64,000 nucleotides of DNA from Lineus longissimus (lineage: Eukaryota; Nemertea; Pilidiophora; Heteronemertea; Lineidae), in contig NC_088325.1 of the NCBI RefSeq assembly GCF_910592395.1, positions 10,542,109 through 10,606,108 of the forward strand, given 5' to 3'. A program made the translations under genes and the position numbers. Below, one piece after another: positions 11,930 through 22,932 of this stretch; the first letter of the stretch is position 1, and each line of letters opens with the position of its first letter. The notes below the pieces were generated by a model, which saw only the letters and a list, made by a program, of their open reading frames with translations, was not told the DNA's origin and searched no databases.

Positions 11930-13470
11930 TGAATGAATGAATGAATTGAAAAACTTATATTGGGCGCCTTTCCGTGGTCCACCACGCTCAAGGCGCCACC
12001 CCCCCTAAATAGTCCTCAAACAAGGTAGTTTTGAGTTGCCTCTTAAATGATGTTTCTGGTAGAGCCCTGACGGAAACAGGAAGTTTGTTCCACGTACAGG
12101 TATGGGCCACAGCATGAGAAGCTGCGGTCACCATACCTGGACTTACTTCTTTTGATTTTAAGCGCCTTGAACGTGGTGGACCTCGTACAGCCGCTTGTCG
12201 CCACCAGCAAATCTGACAGGTACATCGGACCCCCACTGCTCACTACTGTCTTGTGTACAAGAGTCAGAATTTTGTAAACGACTCTTGCCTTGACAGGAAG
12301 CCAATGGAGCTCGCGGAGCAGTGGGGTGATGCTGTCAAATTTCCTGCGGCGACAAACAAGCCTAGCAGCGGAATTTAGCACACGTTGCAAAGGAGCCAGG
12401 GTCTTATCTGGTAGACCATAGAGTATGGCATTGTTGGTGTCTAGTCGGGAGACAACCAATGCGTGCACAAGCCTTACTACTGAGAGACGATCTAGGTATT
12501 TCCTTATCCTCCCAATTTTGTAGAGGCTGGCATAGGCAGCTTTGCATGTCATTTTCACTTGAGTCTGCATAGTCATTCCCTCATCGAGCCACACTCCCAG
12601 GTCCTTAACGCATTCAGATTTTGGAATCTGAACTCCGCTGATACTGATACTGGGAATGGATCCCTGTCGATGCGTTGACACAAAATTGACCATGTCCGTT
12701 TTTGGGGCATTAAGACAGAGCCAATTTGTTGACAGCCAAGACTGGATATGGCCTAATCCACCCTCCGTGGAGGCAACCATGGCGCTTGTCACCACATCGA
12801 GCAGAAGTCAACAACTGATTATCAGTCAGCGTACAATTGATATGGAATGCATGCTCTATTCATGACGTCTCCCAATGGAATTGTATATATCGTGAAAAGT
12901 ACTGGGCCCAACACAGACCCTTGCGGCACTCCATACTCCAGTGACACAGCAGCTGACGTAAAACCCTGTATACACACAGAAAGTTGTCTGTCCTCGAGAT
13001 ATGAGCTGAACCAGTGCAGGGCAGTGTCCGAGAGTCCTATCCTCTCCTGGAGTCTGCCAAGCAGAATGGTGTGGTCAACCGTATCAAAGGCCGCAGAAAG
13101 ATGAGTAACACCAAGAGACCCTCATGTCCTACATCCAAGGATGTGAGTATGTCATTGGTAACTTTAAGAAGTAGCTCAGCTCATGCTCCGCGTGCGGGTG
13201 TAAAAGAAATGCTGGTCCCCATGAATCTAAGTCCAGTCTAGAATTCCTTTGTGAGGAATATTAGTTCTTGTGGGAAAAGGGAGATATATTGTTCCGCTGT
13301 GATAGAATCAAATGCCCTCCCTTTCCTGATGCCCGCCTGTATTGTTCTTCTTCGGATGAAGGGTCTTGGCCTCTTTAGAGTCCTATTGAATGGTGCCGGT
13401 GTTCTATCAATGTTGAGGGCATTTAATATCAGGGGGCATCTGATTCTATTACACCGGCACCTTTAAATCA
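11930..13470 (-). mobile_element. Decayed LINE (CR1/L2-like non-LTR retrotransposon)
   Basis: On the minus strand the RT core motif YGVPQGSVLGP lies near plus 12900-12940. It is followed by a broken catalytic box (YAD then stop, near 12825-12840). A long frame at 12795-12043 then contains LGVWLDEGMTMQTQV, RLVHALVVSRLD, LPDKTLAPLQRVLNSAARL and ELHWLPVKARVVYKIL. The 3' end at about 11930-11945 is a short (ATTC)n tail, typical of this group. Frameshifts and the lost catalytic Asp make it inactive. N-terminal sequence beyond 13470 is not recognisable. Confidence 0.88.
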
Positions 13471-13580
13471 TATGTTGGGTTTCTTTGTTATAGAATATAA
13501 TAGGGCCTACATGCAGCATAGCACCTCTCCTTATTGCCCTGCCCTTATTTAGAGTAAATTATACTATACACCTACAGGGC

Positions 13581-13742
13581 CAGGGGCGTAGCCAGCTTTT
13601 TGGTCTGGTGGGGGGGGGGCAAAAGGCTCTCTGGGGGACAAAATGACCCTTTATGAAATCTTTTGGCCAAAAACACATATTTTGGTGACCTCGGGGGGGG
13701 GGGGGGGGGCATTTGCCCCCCCCTCTGATACCTACGCCCCTG
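13581..13742. mobile_element. Small inverted-repeat element (hAT-like MITE)
   Basis: The left end CAGGGGCGTAG and right end CTACGCCCCTG are inverted. Long G runs lie between them. CAGGGGCGTAG-type ends are common in non-autonomous hAT elements of marine animals. I do not see a clear 8-bp target duplication. Confidence 0.6.
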
Positions 13743-14399
13743 CTTTCCCGGGCCTGCTATATACTAGTCTCGTTACTCTAAGCCTCCTCTAAGCCCTGCC
13801 CGAAACCATCACTATTGTATTAGGTATAGGCTATAGATCACTCTGAAACACTAATTACTTGAGAAGTGTTCTGAGCACATTAATATTGGGTTTGCTGCCC
13901 GATGTCCAGCTTGTTCCAGGCTTCTGTCTAGGAGTAAGGAGATAGCGACACCCCCCAGATCGAGCCAATGACTGTACGTAGAGCGCATCCTGGGAAGATG
14001 CCCAACGCTTGCAGTGTTGAGGAGGGAGACTTGACCGGCTGACGAACACCAACTCCGCTTCTGATTACTAGTAAGTCTGGAGAGTCTGTTAGATGGAAAT
14101 GAACACAAAGAAGAAGAATTTCCAGGCTGAAGGGTCCAAGTAATGAAATGACCACACGATTTAGTTTTAAAGATGTATTTATTAATCAATCAATAGACAT
14201 CATTTGAATTACAACAATTTTGTTCAGTGGACACATTCGCATATCTATTAATAAAAACCTCCTGATGAGAATTGAACATTTTACACTGTGACTACAATCA
14301 ATGAATACCACTCTTGACTTTTTAAGTAAAATGACTATAAAGTTATTACCACAATCCACCCAATATTGAATATTTCAAAGAAGTTTCTTCCAAACTGAT
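13743..14399. other. Intergenic stretch before the 168-bp array
   Basis: AT-rich sequence. The overlapping minus-strand frames near 13850-14190 show no recognised domain and no consistent splice sites. Confidence 0.4.
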
Positions 14400-15225
14400 C
14401 AATAACCCAATCTGTTCAATATTGGGCAAACTGTGTTCATTACAGAACATTTCATAGTCATTTCACTTGAAATGGTCGAGAGCAGGTTACCTCCACAGCC
14501 AGGCACCACCAAGTGAAAAAAGCAATGTATGTGTCCCTGGCCTTATACATTTGATTACTTGAACAAATAAAACTTTGAGTCTGTTCAATATTGGGTAAAC
14601 TGTGTTAATAACAGAACATTTCATAGTCTTTTCTCTTGAAATGGTCGAGAGCGGGTTACCTCCACAGCCAGGCACCACCAAGTGAAAAAAGCAGTGTATG
14701 TGTCCCTGGCCTTATACATTCGATTACTTGAACAAATAAAACTTTGAATCTGTTCAATATTGGGTAAACTGTGTTAATAACAGAACATTTCATAGTCATT
14801 TCTCTTGAAATGGTCGAAAGCAGGTTACCTCCACAGCCAGGCACCACCAAGTGAAAAAAGCATTGTATGTGTCCCTGGCCTTATACATTTGATTACTTGA
14901 ACAAAAAAAATTTGAGTCTGTTCAATATTGGGTAAACTGTGTTTATAACAGAACATTTCATAGTCATTTCTCTTGAAATGGTCGAGAGCAGGTTACCTCC
15001 ACAGCCAGGCACCACCAAGTGAAAAAAGCAGTATGTGTCCCTGGCCTTATACATTTGATTACTTGAACAAATAAAAATTTGAGTCTGTTCAATATTGGGT
15101 AAACTGTGTTAATAACAGAACATTTCATAGTCATTTCTCTTGAAATGGTCCAGAGAAGGTTACCTCCACAGCCAGGCACCACCAGGTGAAAAAAGCATTG
15201 TATGTGTCCCTGGCCTTATACAATT
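14400..15225. repeat. Tandem array, ~168-bp unit, about five copies
   Basis: The marker CAGAACATTTCATAG occurs at 14443, 14612, 14781, 14949 and 15115, giving spacings of 169, 169, 168 and 166. Each unit also carries GGTTACCTCCACAGCCAGGC and TGTCCCTGGCCTTATACA. Copies differ by a few substitutions. The last unit overlaps the stop codon region of the adjacent minus-strand zinc-finger gene. Confidence 0.92.
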
Positions 15226-18200
15226 AAATACAAAATCATAGCCTCCAGCACATCCTTGTCCTGAGGCGGATAACCAGAGTTAAGTTGTCCTTTAACTCCC
15301 TCTTCATTTTCAGAACCAGGACTGACACAGCTGCCATCCTCATCTTCGTCATCACTTGGTGCCCTTCCAATCAAATGACGCATTTCTTGGAAAAGGAACC
15401 ATTTTGCAATCACTTTATGCACACATCCACGTTTTTGTCTGCAGCATCTGCAATGCATGCTCTTTGTTGGTTTGTGAAACCATACAATTGTTCGCTTGAA
15501 TCGACTGTAATACCTGATGTTTTTGGTCAAAACAGACAGGTAGATGTGTTGTTGTTGGACATTCGGAGGAGGTGGTAAATAAACTACCAGAGGCACACCT
15601 TTTTCATGAGCAGTCACTTGCAACACATTTGCCTCATCAGACTGTTCAGCCTTGATGTACTTCCCAGCTACAAGTTCCTCTAGGGAAGAAGGACGCAGGT
15701 CAACAGTGCGACCAGGCTCGGCGTACGGTATGGACCTTACATGGCAGCATTCAAAAGCCAAATTGTCTCCTCTGTTAGCAGCCTCCTTCTGCTGTTGACA
15801 ATGGTTATCTTCACATTCAGAAGTTGCACCCTGACCACCACTAATTTTTTTCACATGAACAGGAGTATACGCTCCACTAAGTTTTTTGGCTGCAGTATAC
15901 AGACCCTCACTTGCATTGACTGCTGCTTAACCAGATGTATCCGCTCATGCTGTCTGATGTACTTCTTTGAATAAAGGCCACCACAATGAGAACATTTCAC
16001 CTTTTTCGTGATAGATGGCTTATCATCTGAAGGCCTAAAAAATAAAGACACCTAGTAAATACAAGTGTAAAATTCGCAAGTCAAGATGGATGATATACAT
16101 GATAATATAGGCCATTCCACATTCGTGGCATAGCGATGCTCAAGTACCACACACGAGACAGATAGTACCCCTAACTACTGTATGGAATGCTCACCGTATA
16201 GTACACAGGAAAATGCTTTGTTTACAGCCTAACACTAACACTTAACAGTCAATTTGCGCCCTTGACCTCAGTGACCTTGAAAAGTCGGTTACACCAATCT
16301 TAATTTCTAATCAACATGTAAAGATGCCTAATAGTCTATCTATTGAAAAAGACTTAAGTATCATTTCAGAGAGTTTGCTAAAAAGCATGCCACATCAACC
16401 TGATGTTTGTTTGGTCAACATGTAGAGCTGCCTAAAAGGTGTTACATACCAAATTTAAAAACTATAAGACAAGTAATGAGAAAAGAGTTTGATCTCTGGT
16501 GACCTTAAAAAGTAGGTCAAATCAAAATAATGAATGAAATGTGTTGTATCCTTGCTAGGGGTACCCCCTATAAGAATTATATCAGAAACGCAACAGTAAT
16601 TAGCGAGATCGCATTTAAAAAAAATTTGGTTTAAGTCCCATCGTGGCCAGGTCACGAATTAAAAGAGTAAGACCCAGCTAACGGCGAGTCGGCAGCGAGG
16701 AACAGACCCCAGAACACATCCTAGGCGTCTACCCACAATTGGAGCTGACACGAAGGAAGTTATGGCTCAAAGACACAACACCCAGGACTAAGCTGTGGGG
16801 AAATGCTGTCAACTTGACGCAGACCACCCGTTTCATTGACACATCCCCACTGCATATTTGACATCCACATGCATGATCAATCGTACGCAGAAGAACAGAC
16901 CGAATTTCCTTGTCAGGGTACATGACTTTAAGCATGATGTGTACGAAGTTTCATAGCACCAGTCGTTATTTGTGCTATGATATGACGATGACGACGACGA
17001 CGGACACTGCGCTATCGTACCGACTTCTCTTAAAGTGGGCCATAAACACGATGGAGACATGTATTAATCCATTACCAGAAGTGTGGCAAATAGAGCATAT
17101 TGAAATGTCAAGTTGTGTTAAAAATACACGGCTGGGTTGGATAAAAAGGGAACCTGCAGAGTCAGACCATCACAGATATATGCTTTTTGATAACATATCT
17201 TAGAAAATGTGGTCTCATTGGTCATTTTAGAACTTGAATTTTGAAAGGGCAATGTCTGTCAATTTCGAAGAATATGCTGTAAGGGAATCGTTTTTCTAAA
17301 AACTTTAACATTTTACTGGGAAAAGATTCTTCTTGACACAGTTAAATTTGGGGAGGGTTGAAGGGGTACTTTTTTGCCCCAAGGTTGTAATAGAGGGATC
17401 TGGCCAACAAAGGCACTGCACGGTTTAAAACCTGACTCAGGGTAATTGGTCTATCCCCCCCCCCCCCGCACACTCCGTCTGCTGACTAGGCAGCTAATTG
17501 GGTTTGCGTGTACATGGTTTCAAACCACAATATATCTTTGTTACTGTTATAGGTCAACATTACTTCAGTCCAAAATAACTTGAATGGGCATTTTTGAGGG
17601 TTTTCAGTTGGCACAACTAGCTCGGCCAATTGACAACCTAAATGACATAAAACAACTAACCTAGAGTAATCATGATCAATATCTTCTAACACTACATCAG
17701 GAGAGCTGTTTTGGCATGTCTGGTCCCTGAAATAAAAAAAGCACTCATCAGATGTTGATTATGTTTATGAAGATCCATTCAGAGACAAGCTTCACCAAGC
17801 TTCACCAAGCTTCACCATACCCCCCCCCCACGTCAAGCAAAGTGAGCACCACTTCTGCTCCATGGTTTCTCTGTGGTTGCTGCCACATTGACAGGCATTC
17901 GACGTGAATTCAACGTGTTAGTTTTTGTTCTTCGATTGACAGGAATTTGACGTGGCAAAATATATTTTTCAACTACATGTAATGATATGAAATGACGTGA
18001 ATTCGACCTCAAATAGGCGTCAAACTGACAGGGGGACGACTGCTGCACAAGTTGATAATGCCACGGTTTCAAAAAATGGAGCTGGACACTGCACTAAAAT
18101 TGTATAGACACACTGTAGTGTTCCATTCCGTTCCGTTCCAGTGAGCACTTGGCTACAATTCTCAGAATCTAAACAACTACATTGTATATACACTATAAAT

Positions 18201-20782
18201 TGAAACACAAAATTCTACATCAAACAAGTAGCCTACACCCTTGAAGCTCAGCCTCTTTTTTTGCCAACCCGATAGACAAAAAAGTTAGTCAGAAACCTAC
18301 CTGCTTTCACCATGGTCAAGATCTTGCTCTTCCTCATTAATGACACTTTTCTTACTACTATTAAAGAGAATAAAGGGAAAAGAAAATGAATTTTCATTGG
18401 AGTGGAACACTGTGCTGCTCTTCTCAGGAAAGAATGAAACAGCCAGGGGCCATTGTGCTCAAAGTTTAGCAGACAGGAACATGCTTTGTTTACAGCACAT
18501 CATGCCCAACGCCAGAGTTAAAGAATTTCAATGTTAGTGTCTTAAACTCTGTGACCTGGAAAAAAATGGTGGTGACTCTGTGGTGGTGACTAGTGTCCTG
18601 CCCATCACTACTTAAAACTAGTGAACCTATGTTGCCAAAGGGCTTGCAAAATTACAAAGCTGCCTGGACTGAGTGACCAGTACCCTGCCTAAGTGTTTCA
18701 ACTATACTTTCATCTCACAAATTAAAGGGTGCAGCACCAAGGGTGCAGCACCCTGCATCTCTGAAAGTGCTCTCTGCCTTTTTAAGACAGAACTAATACA
18801 TATTTTTCTATTAGTATTACAGGATGGCAATTTAACCCGCAATTTTTTCTAGTGCATTCTGCCCTGTTCTTTGACGATTCCTGTCTTTTTGCTTTTCTGA
18901 AGGCAAACCTAGAGTGACTATAGTCCATTCGTTTATTTTATGTCCGCATCGGTTGGGCATCTGTCCGAGTGCAAACAGGATTTTTTCATTTAGTTACCAC
19001 AGTAAAGACATAAATTTGTTTTTATACATTTGTGTACATAGACGTAGTGCATTGGATTTGGACATTTTCCGCTCAATATGCTAAGAATAAATGAGAAATA
19101 TCCAGAAACAAAATGTGGCCTAATCAAGTGACCCTCAAAATGACATCTGGACATCGATGACAAATTTTTTCTATTTCTGCACTGAGAATGCTGAACCTCG
19201 AAAATCCTGTTTGGTTTTTGAGGTGACGATTGATAAAAACCAAGCAATCTGACCAGTAATTTGCCCTTCAGAAGTCCAAACGATGAGGACATATAATAAA
19301 CAAATGGACTATAGTTGATGCGAGGCTTTTAAATTCAAACTTACCACTTTTTCATGTGACTGATTGCATCATTCTTCCTCCTTATTTGACGCTCACAATG
19401 CACACAATGAAAGTGTGTTCCTTCAATGTTTTGATGCGTCAGGCGACATGTGACAGAATAGACATCTAAAATATAAAGCTAATGAATAAAGATAAGGGCT
19501 AACAAATTTGAATGGTTGCAACCTCATCATAAGTTTTTGAGTCAGGACTTTGTAAATACTTATTCATAATGAAATTTGGTTGCAATCTGATCATTAGTTT
19601 TGGAGTACTTGGTCCATACTTCAAGATGGCCACCTGTCAGCCATATTTGATGTCTGAGCAGGCCACATGGAGGATCATACTCCGACACTAGATTCATGTT
19701 CACACAGGTTTAGAAGCTTCTAGCTCAAATACAAATGAAACATGCCACTTTACGGTGATTTATTGAAGTTTCACCTTTTGCTATAGTGAAGTTTGAGGAT
19801 GACAGTCAACAACAAAGGCCTGAATTGACCAGCAATTTTACAATGCGCGCGGGAAAATTTTATAATGCGCCTGGGCACACTCCTATAGTAGCAGACGATA
19901 ATAGCAACGAAAAATAAACGTCTAAAACAGCGTATGAACAGGTTTGGTCGGGTGTGCGAGTTAACTCGTTACAAAGAGTGGGAAAGGGGGGGGGGGGGGT
20001 AATGGGCTCGACGAATTAATTCATCTCAAACAGTTAAGGGGGTTAAGTGCTTTTTTGAAAATTGTCAAACTGCAAAGGGTTAACTACTCCCTAAACCATT
20101 TCAATAAGGTTGCCATCTATTATCATATTTTTGTAAAAATGCCATGTAGATGCATCACCTCTCACTCTGTATTTTATCCTGTAACCTAAGCGTTTTTGGT
20201 AAATAAAGTTATCTATTTTAAAAATTCAAAAAACAAAAGAGCCCCTCTCGCTGTACGTACAAAGTCTTGTATATTAAAAAGTCCTCTAAAAACCGGGATC
20301 TTGTATAAAGATGTTACAATTACAATTTGTAATTGTTGGTCAATATTCCATTAAAAAACGGCTTACTTTTCTACCTCATTCATTACAATTGATAAAGGAG
20401 TATGTAAAACGTAAAGGGCTGCATGTATTCATTTGTTTTGAAACCCATACAATTTATGCATGAAAAGTGTTACATATTCTGCCGCAAGACGAGAGAACCT
20501 AATTTGGGATTTGTTAGAAGGGTGGCAGGTTGGAAATAAAAAAACATTACCTTGTTGGTGTCGCTCTCCTTCCTCTTCTTCATCAGCTGTTCTCCGTGGA
20601 ATTCGACACTTCCAGTGTGTTTTCAAATGAACCTTCACTTTGCATGCCTTGGCAGGCTTGAAAAGATCTGGTGGACAGAGTGGGCAATGGTACGAACGAC
20701 AATCACCCGGACAACATGCTGTACAACGAACGATGTTCGCTTCCAACTCATCCAGTGAATGATTTACTGCCACACAGGTCAT
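15216..20782 (-). CDS. Multi-exon zinc-finger protein with SWIM-like motif; frame break in last exon
   Basis: Phase-compatible exons are 20782-20551, 19465-19345, 18354-18301, 17726-17661 and 16034-15216. The first encodes a C2H2-like finger (YHCPLCPP then VHLKTHW). The second has FHCVHCERQ with a downstream His. The last has CSHCGGLYSKKYIRQHERIH (CX2C-X11-HX3H). The conserved reading then continues in a different frame: from about 15900 the coding-like frame (KKLSGAYTPVHVKKISGG and on to the stop at 15216) is not that of the finger (stop at 15851). This C-terminal part has an acidic region and HCRCCRQKRGCVH, matching the CxC-Xn-CxH SWIM pattern, followed by KVIAKWFLFQ. Such fingers often bind DNA. 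The exact family is not identified. It could be a host gene or the N-terminal part of a transposon-derived gene (KDZ/Zisupton-like). The start is uncertain: 20782 begins with ATG directly after an acceptor. Confidence 0.6.
16100..16640. repeat. Intronic dispersed repeat related to the 21801-22932 repeat
   Basis: Motifs such as CAGTGACCTTGAAAAGT (about 16268) and GGTGACCTTAAAAAGTAGGT (about 16499) match the GTGACCTTGAAAAG repeats at 21940-22580. This marks a degraded copy in the intron of the zinc-finger gene. Confidence 0.55.
16665..16862 (+). mobile_element. LINE ORF2 C-terminal fragment
   Basis: The plus-strand frame reads EEQTPEHILGVYPQLEL, RRKLWLKD, TKLWGNAVNLTQTTRFI and then a stop. This matches the usual end of jockey/RTE-like ORF2 proteins, which read 'EEQT.EHIL..CP' then 'LW' and 'KLWG'. 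The leading Cys residues of the knuckle are lost. The fragment lies antisense in an intron of the zinc-finger gene. Confidence 0.65.
17781..17818. repeat. 12-bp tandem repeat, three copies
   Basis: AGCTTCACCA recurs three times in register, then runs into a poly-C tract (17820-17829). Confidence 0.8.
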
Positions 20783-20832
20783 CTGCAATGTTTCAAAAAA
20801 ATGCACAAGTCAAGCAATCTATAGTATATAGT

Positions 20833-20996
20833 CAGTAGAACTTCTCTAAGGACACTCTCGGGACTGACAAATGCTGTACTGATTACACTTAGAGAGGTCA
20901 AATTTAATAGAAACAGTCAATCTGGGGCCTAAACTAGTGTCCCTAATAGAGAGGTTGTCCTTAATAGAGAGGTGTCCGCGAAGGGAGGTTCTACTG
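20833..20996. mobile_element. Inverted-repeat element (pogo/Tc1-mariner-type MITE), degraded copy
   Basis: It begins CAGTAGAACTTCTCTAAGG and ends GGAGGTTCTACTG, the same ends as the better copy at 41799-41965. The TA target duplication is not preserved here. Confidence 0.7.
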
Positions 20997-21115
20997 TTAA
21001 TAATATCATGATCTGAGAATTTCCAGGGCCAGATTCTGATGACATAAAAAGTTTGTCACGTTTCACAACTGAGCACTCAATTCCAAAGACAAAGCCAAGA
21101 ATCGGTTACTTACAT

Positions 21116-21431
21116 CTCATCTACAACAGGCACATCACAAACAGCACATAACAACGTCAACTACCAACAGCTTCCAAACTCTCAACTCTCCAAGCTCATC
21201 TACAACAGGCACATCACAAACAGCACATAACAACGTCAACTACCAACAGCTTCCAAACTCTCAACTCTCCAAGCTCATCTACAACAGGCACATCACAAAC
21301 AGCACATAACAACGTCAACTACCAACAGCTTCCAAACTCTCAACTCTCCAAGCTCATCTACAACAGGCACATCACAAACAGCACATAACAACGTCAACTA
21401 CCAACAGCTTCCAAACTCTCAACTCTCCAAG
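21116..21431. repeat. 79-bp minisatellite, four copies
   Basis: CTCATCTACAACAGGCAC recurs at 21116, 21195, 21274 and 21353 with exact 79-base spacing. The copies look virtually identical, which implies recent expansion or homogenisation. Confidence 0.95.
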
Positions 21432-21494
21432 TTCTTTTCCCAAATTACTACTTCAACTTTAAAGACTTTAGACTTCTCTGACCTCCCCCCCAAA

Positions 21495-21625
21495 ACATCA
21501 CCTTATATACTAGACCACCCTACATGCCTTACCTCCTCCAATGGGTAAATAGCCTAACCCTAAAACAGAGTCTTAACCAATCAGCACTAACTAATGAAGA
21601 GGAGCAACCAATGAAAATACAGCAG
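21495..21625 (-). promoter_or_regulatory. Candidate minus-strand promoter with TATA and CCAAT-type boxes
   Basis: Read on the minus strand, GTATATAAGG (21510-21501) is preceded by several ATTGG motifs (inverted CCAAT, between about 21538 and 21612). Transcription from here would run through the minisatellite toward the first seen zinc-finger exon (20782). It could equally be part of an unrecognised LTR. There is no direct proof. Confidence 0.3.
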
Positions 21626-21800
21626 CATCAATCTCAAAATGCCAGACAAAGGGTCTAGGGCAAAGGCCTAGTCCCAAAGCTCATCACCAAGCCCACAAAC
21701 AAAGGTCAAACAGCTTAAGAGATTATGATTACAGAACAAAGGAAAGGCTAATTAGGGTCCAAAGCATGGGAACTGATCTGATTACAGTTAACAATGAAAT

Positions 21801-22840
21801 GGCCAGGGCCATTGTGCTCACCTCATGTGGAGGAAAGATGGATAAAGAGCATGGTATTGCGTCATGTAGTGTTAGGTTTGATGTAGGTCCAAGCAATTAC
21901 AATTTCCCCAAAATGGCCAATTTACAGTACATTCGACCTCTGTGACCTTGAAAAGTAGGTCAAATCAAAGAAGACCCGGGTGACACATTGAATGGTTGTT
22001 AGAATTAGATGTACCTATGATATAAAATTGGTGCCAATCGGGCAAGTCATTACTAGGAATAATGGCATTTTGAAGAATTTAGGATTTGGCCCCCTCCCTG
22101 GAGGCCAAACGGCAAATCAGATCGCACCAAACTTCGGTACCTGAGATCACCTGACCAAGGGGTACATGTGTACTTAATTTGTGATCAAAAGTCATTGCAG
22201 TTAAGAAACATGCCATAGTTACGGCCTGACGGCGAATTTATGCTATTTGACCTCTGTGACCTTGACAAGAAGGTCAAATTAAAAACCTGTGTGACATACT
22301 GTATGGTGGTTAGATGTACCCATGATATCAAATTGGTGGCAATCGGGCAAGAAGTTAAGGAATAATCACATTTTTAAGGTTTTTGGATTTTGCCCCCTGG
22401 TGGTCAAGTGGTGAATCATATTGGACCAAACTTTGGTCCCTGAGATCACCTGACTAAGGGGTAAATGTGTACCAAATTTGGTATCAATAGTCATTGCAGT
22501 TTAGAAACGTGCCATCGTTACATCCTAACGGCCAATTTACACCATTTGACCTCTGTGACATTGAAAAGGAGGTCAAATCAAAAACACGGAGGATATATGA
22601 TGCACCTTTGCTAGAAGTACCTACCATATTTTTTTCAAAATTTTCCGACTACTATTAAGGGAGATATTGCATATTTTCACTTTTAACGTTTGGCCCCCTG
22701 GTGGCCAAACCATGAAACGAATCGGACCGAAACTTGGTCTCCAAGGTGTCATTACATAAGGGTACATGTGTACCAAGTTTCAACTCAACAGCTCTAACAG
22801 TTACGAAACGTGCCCTGCTAACGGACGACGACGGACGACG

Positions 22841-22875
<35 letters not shown>

Positions 22876-22932
22876 ACGACGGACGCCACGGTATGGGATA
22901 AGCTCACCTCTGCTAAGAGGTGAGCTAAAAAG
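21801..22932. repeat. Large dispersed repeat with ~300-bp internal units, GAC microsatellite and terminal hairpin
   Basis: It starts CCAGGGCCATTGTGCTCACC. Three internal units follow, marked by GACCTCTGTGAC at about 21938, 22249 and 22547. Each carries TTTGGCCCCCTGGTGG-like and GGGTACATGTGTACC-like blocks. The repeat ends in an ACG/GAC microsatellite (22822-22886) and a strong hairpin, GCTCACCTCT then AGAGGTGAGC (22900-22925), followed by TAAAA. No protein is encoded. Confidence 0.75.

Noticed and set aside
13855-14189. Overlapping minus-strand open frames
   Set aside because: No recognisable domain, no supported splice sites, and three frames are open at once over the same bases.
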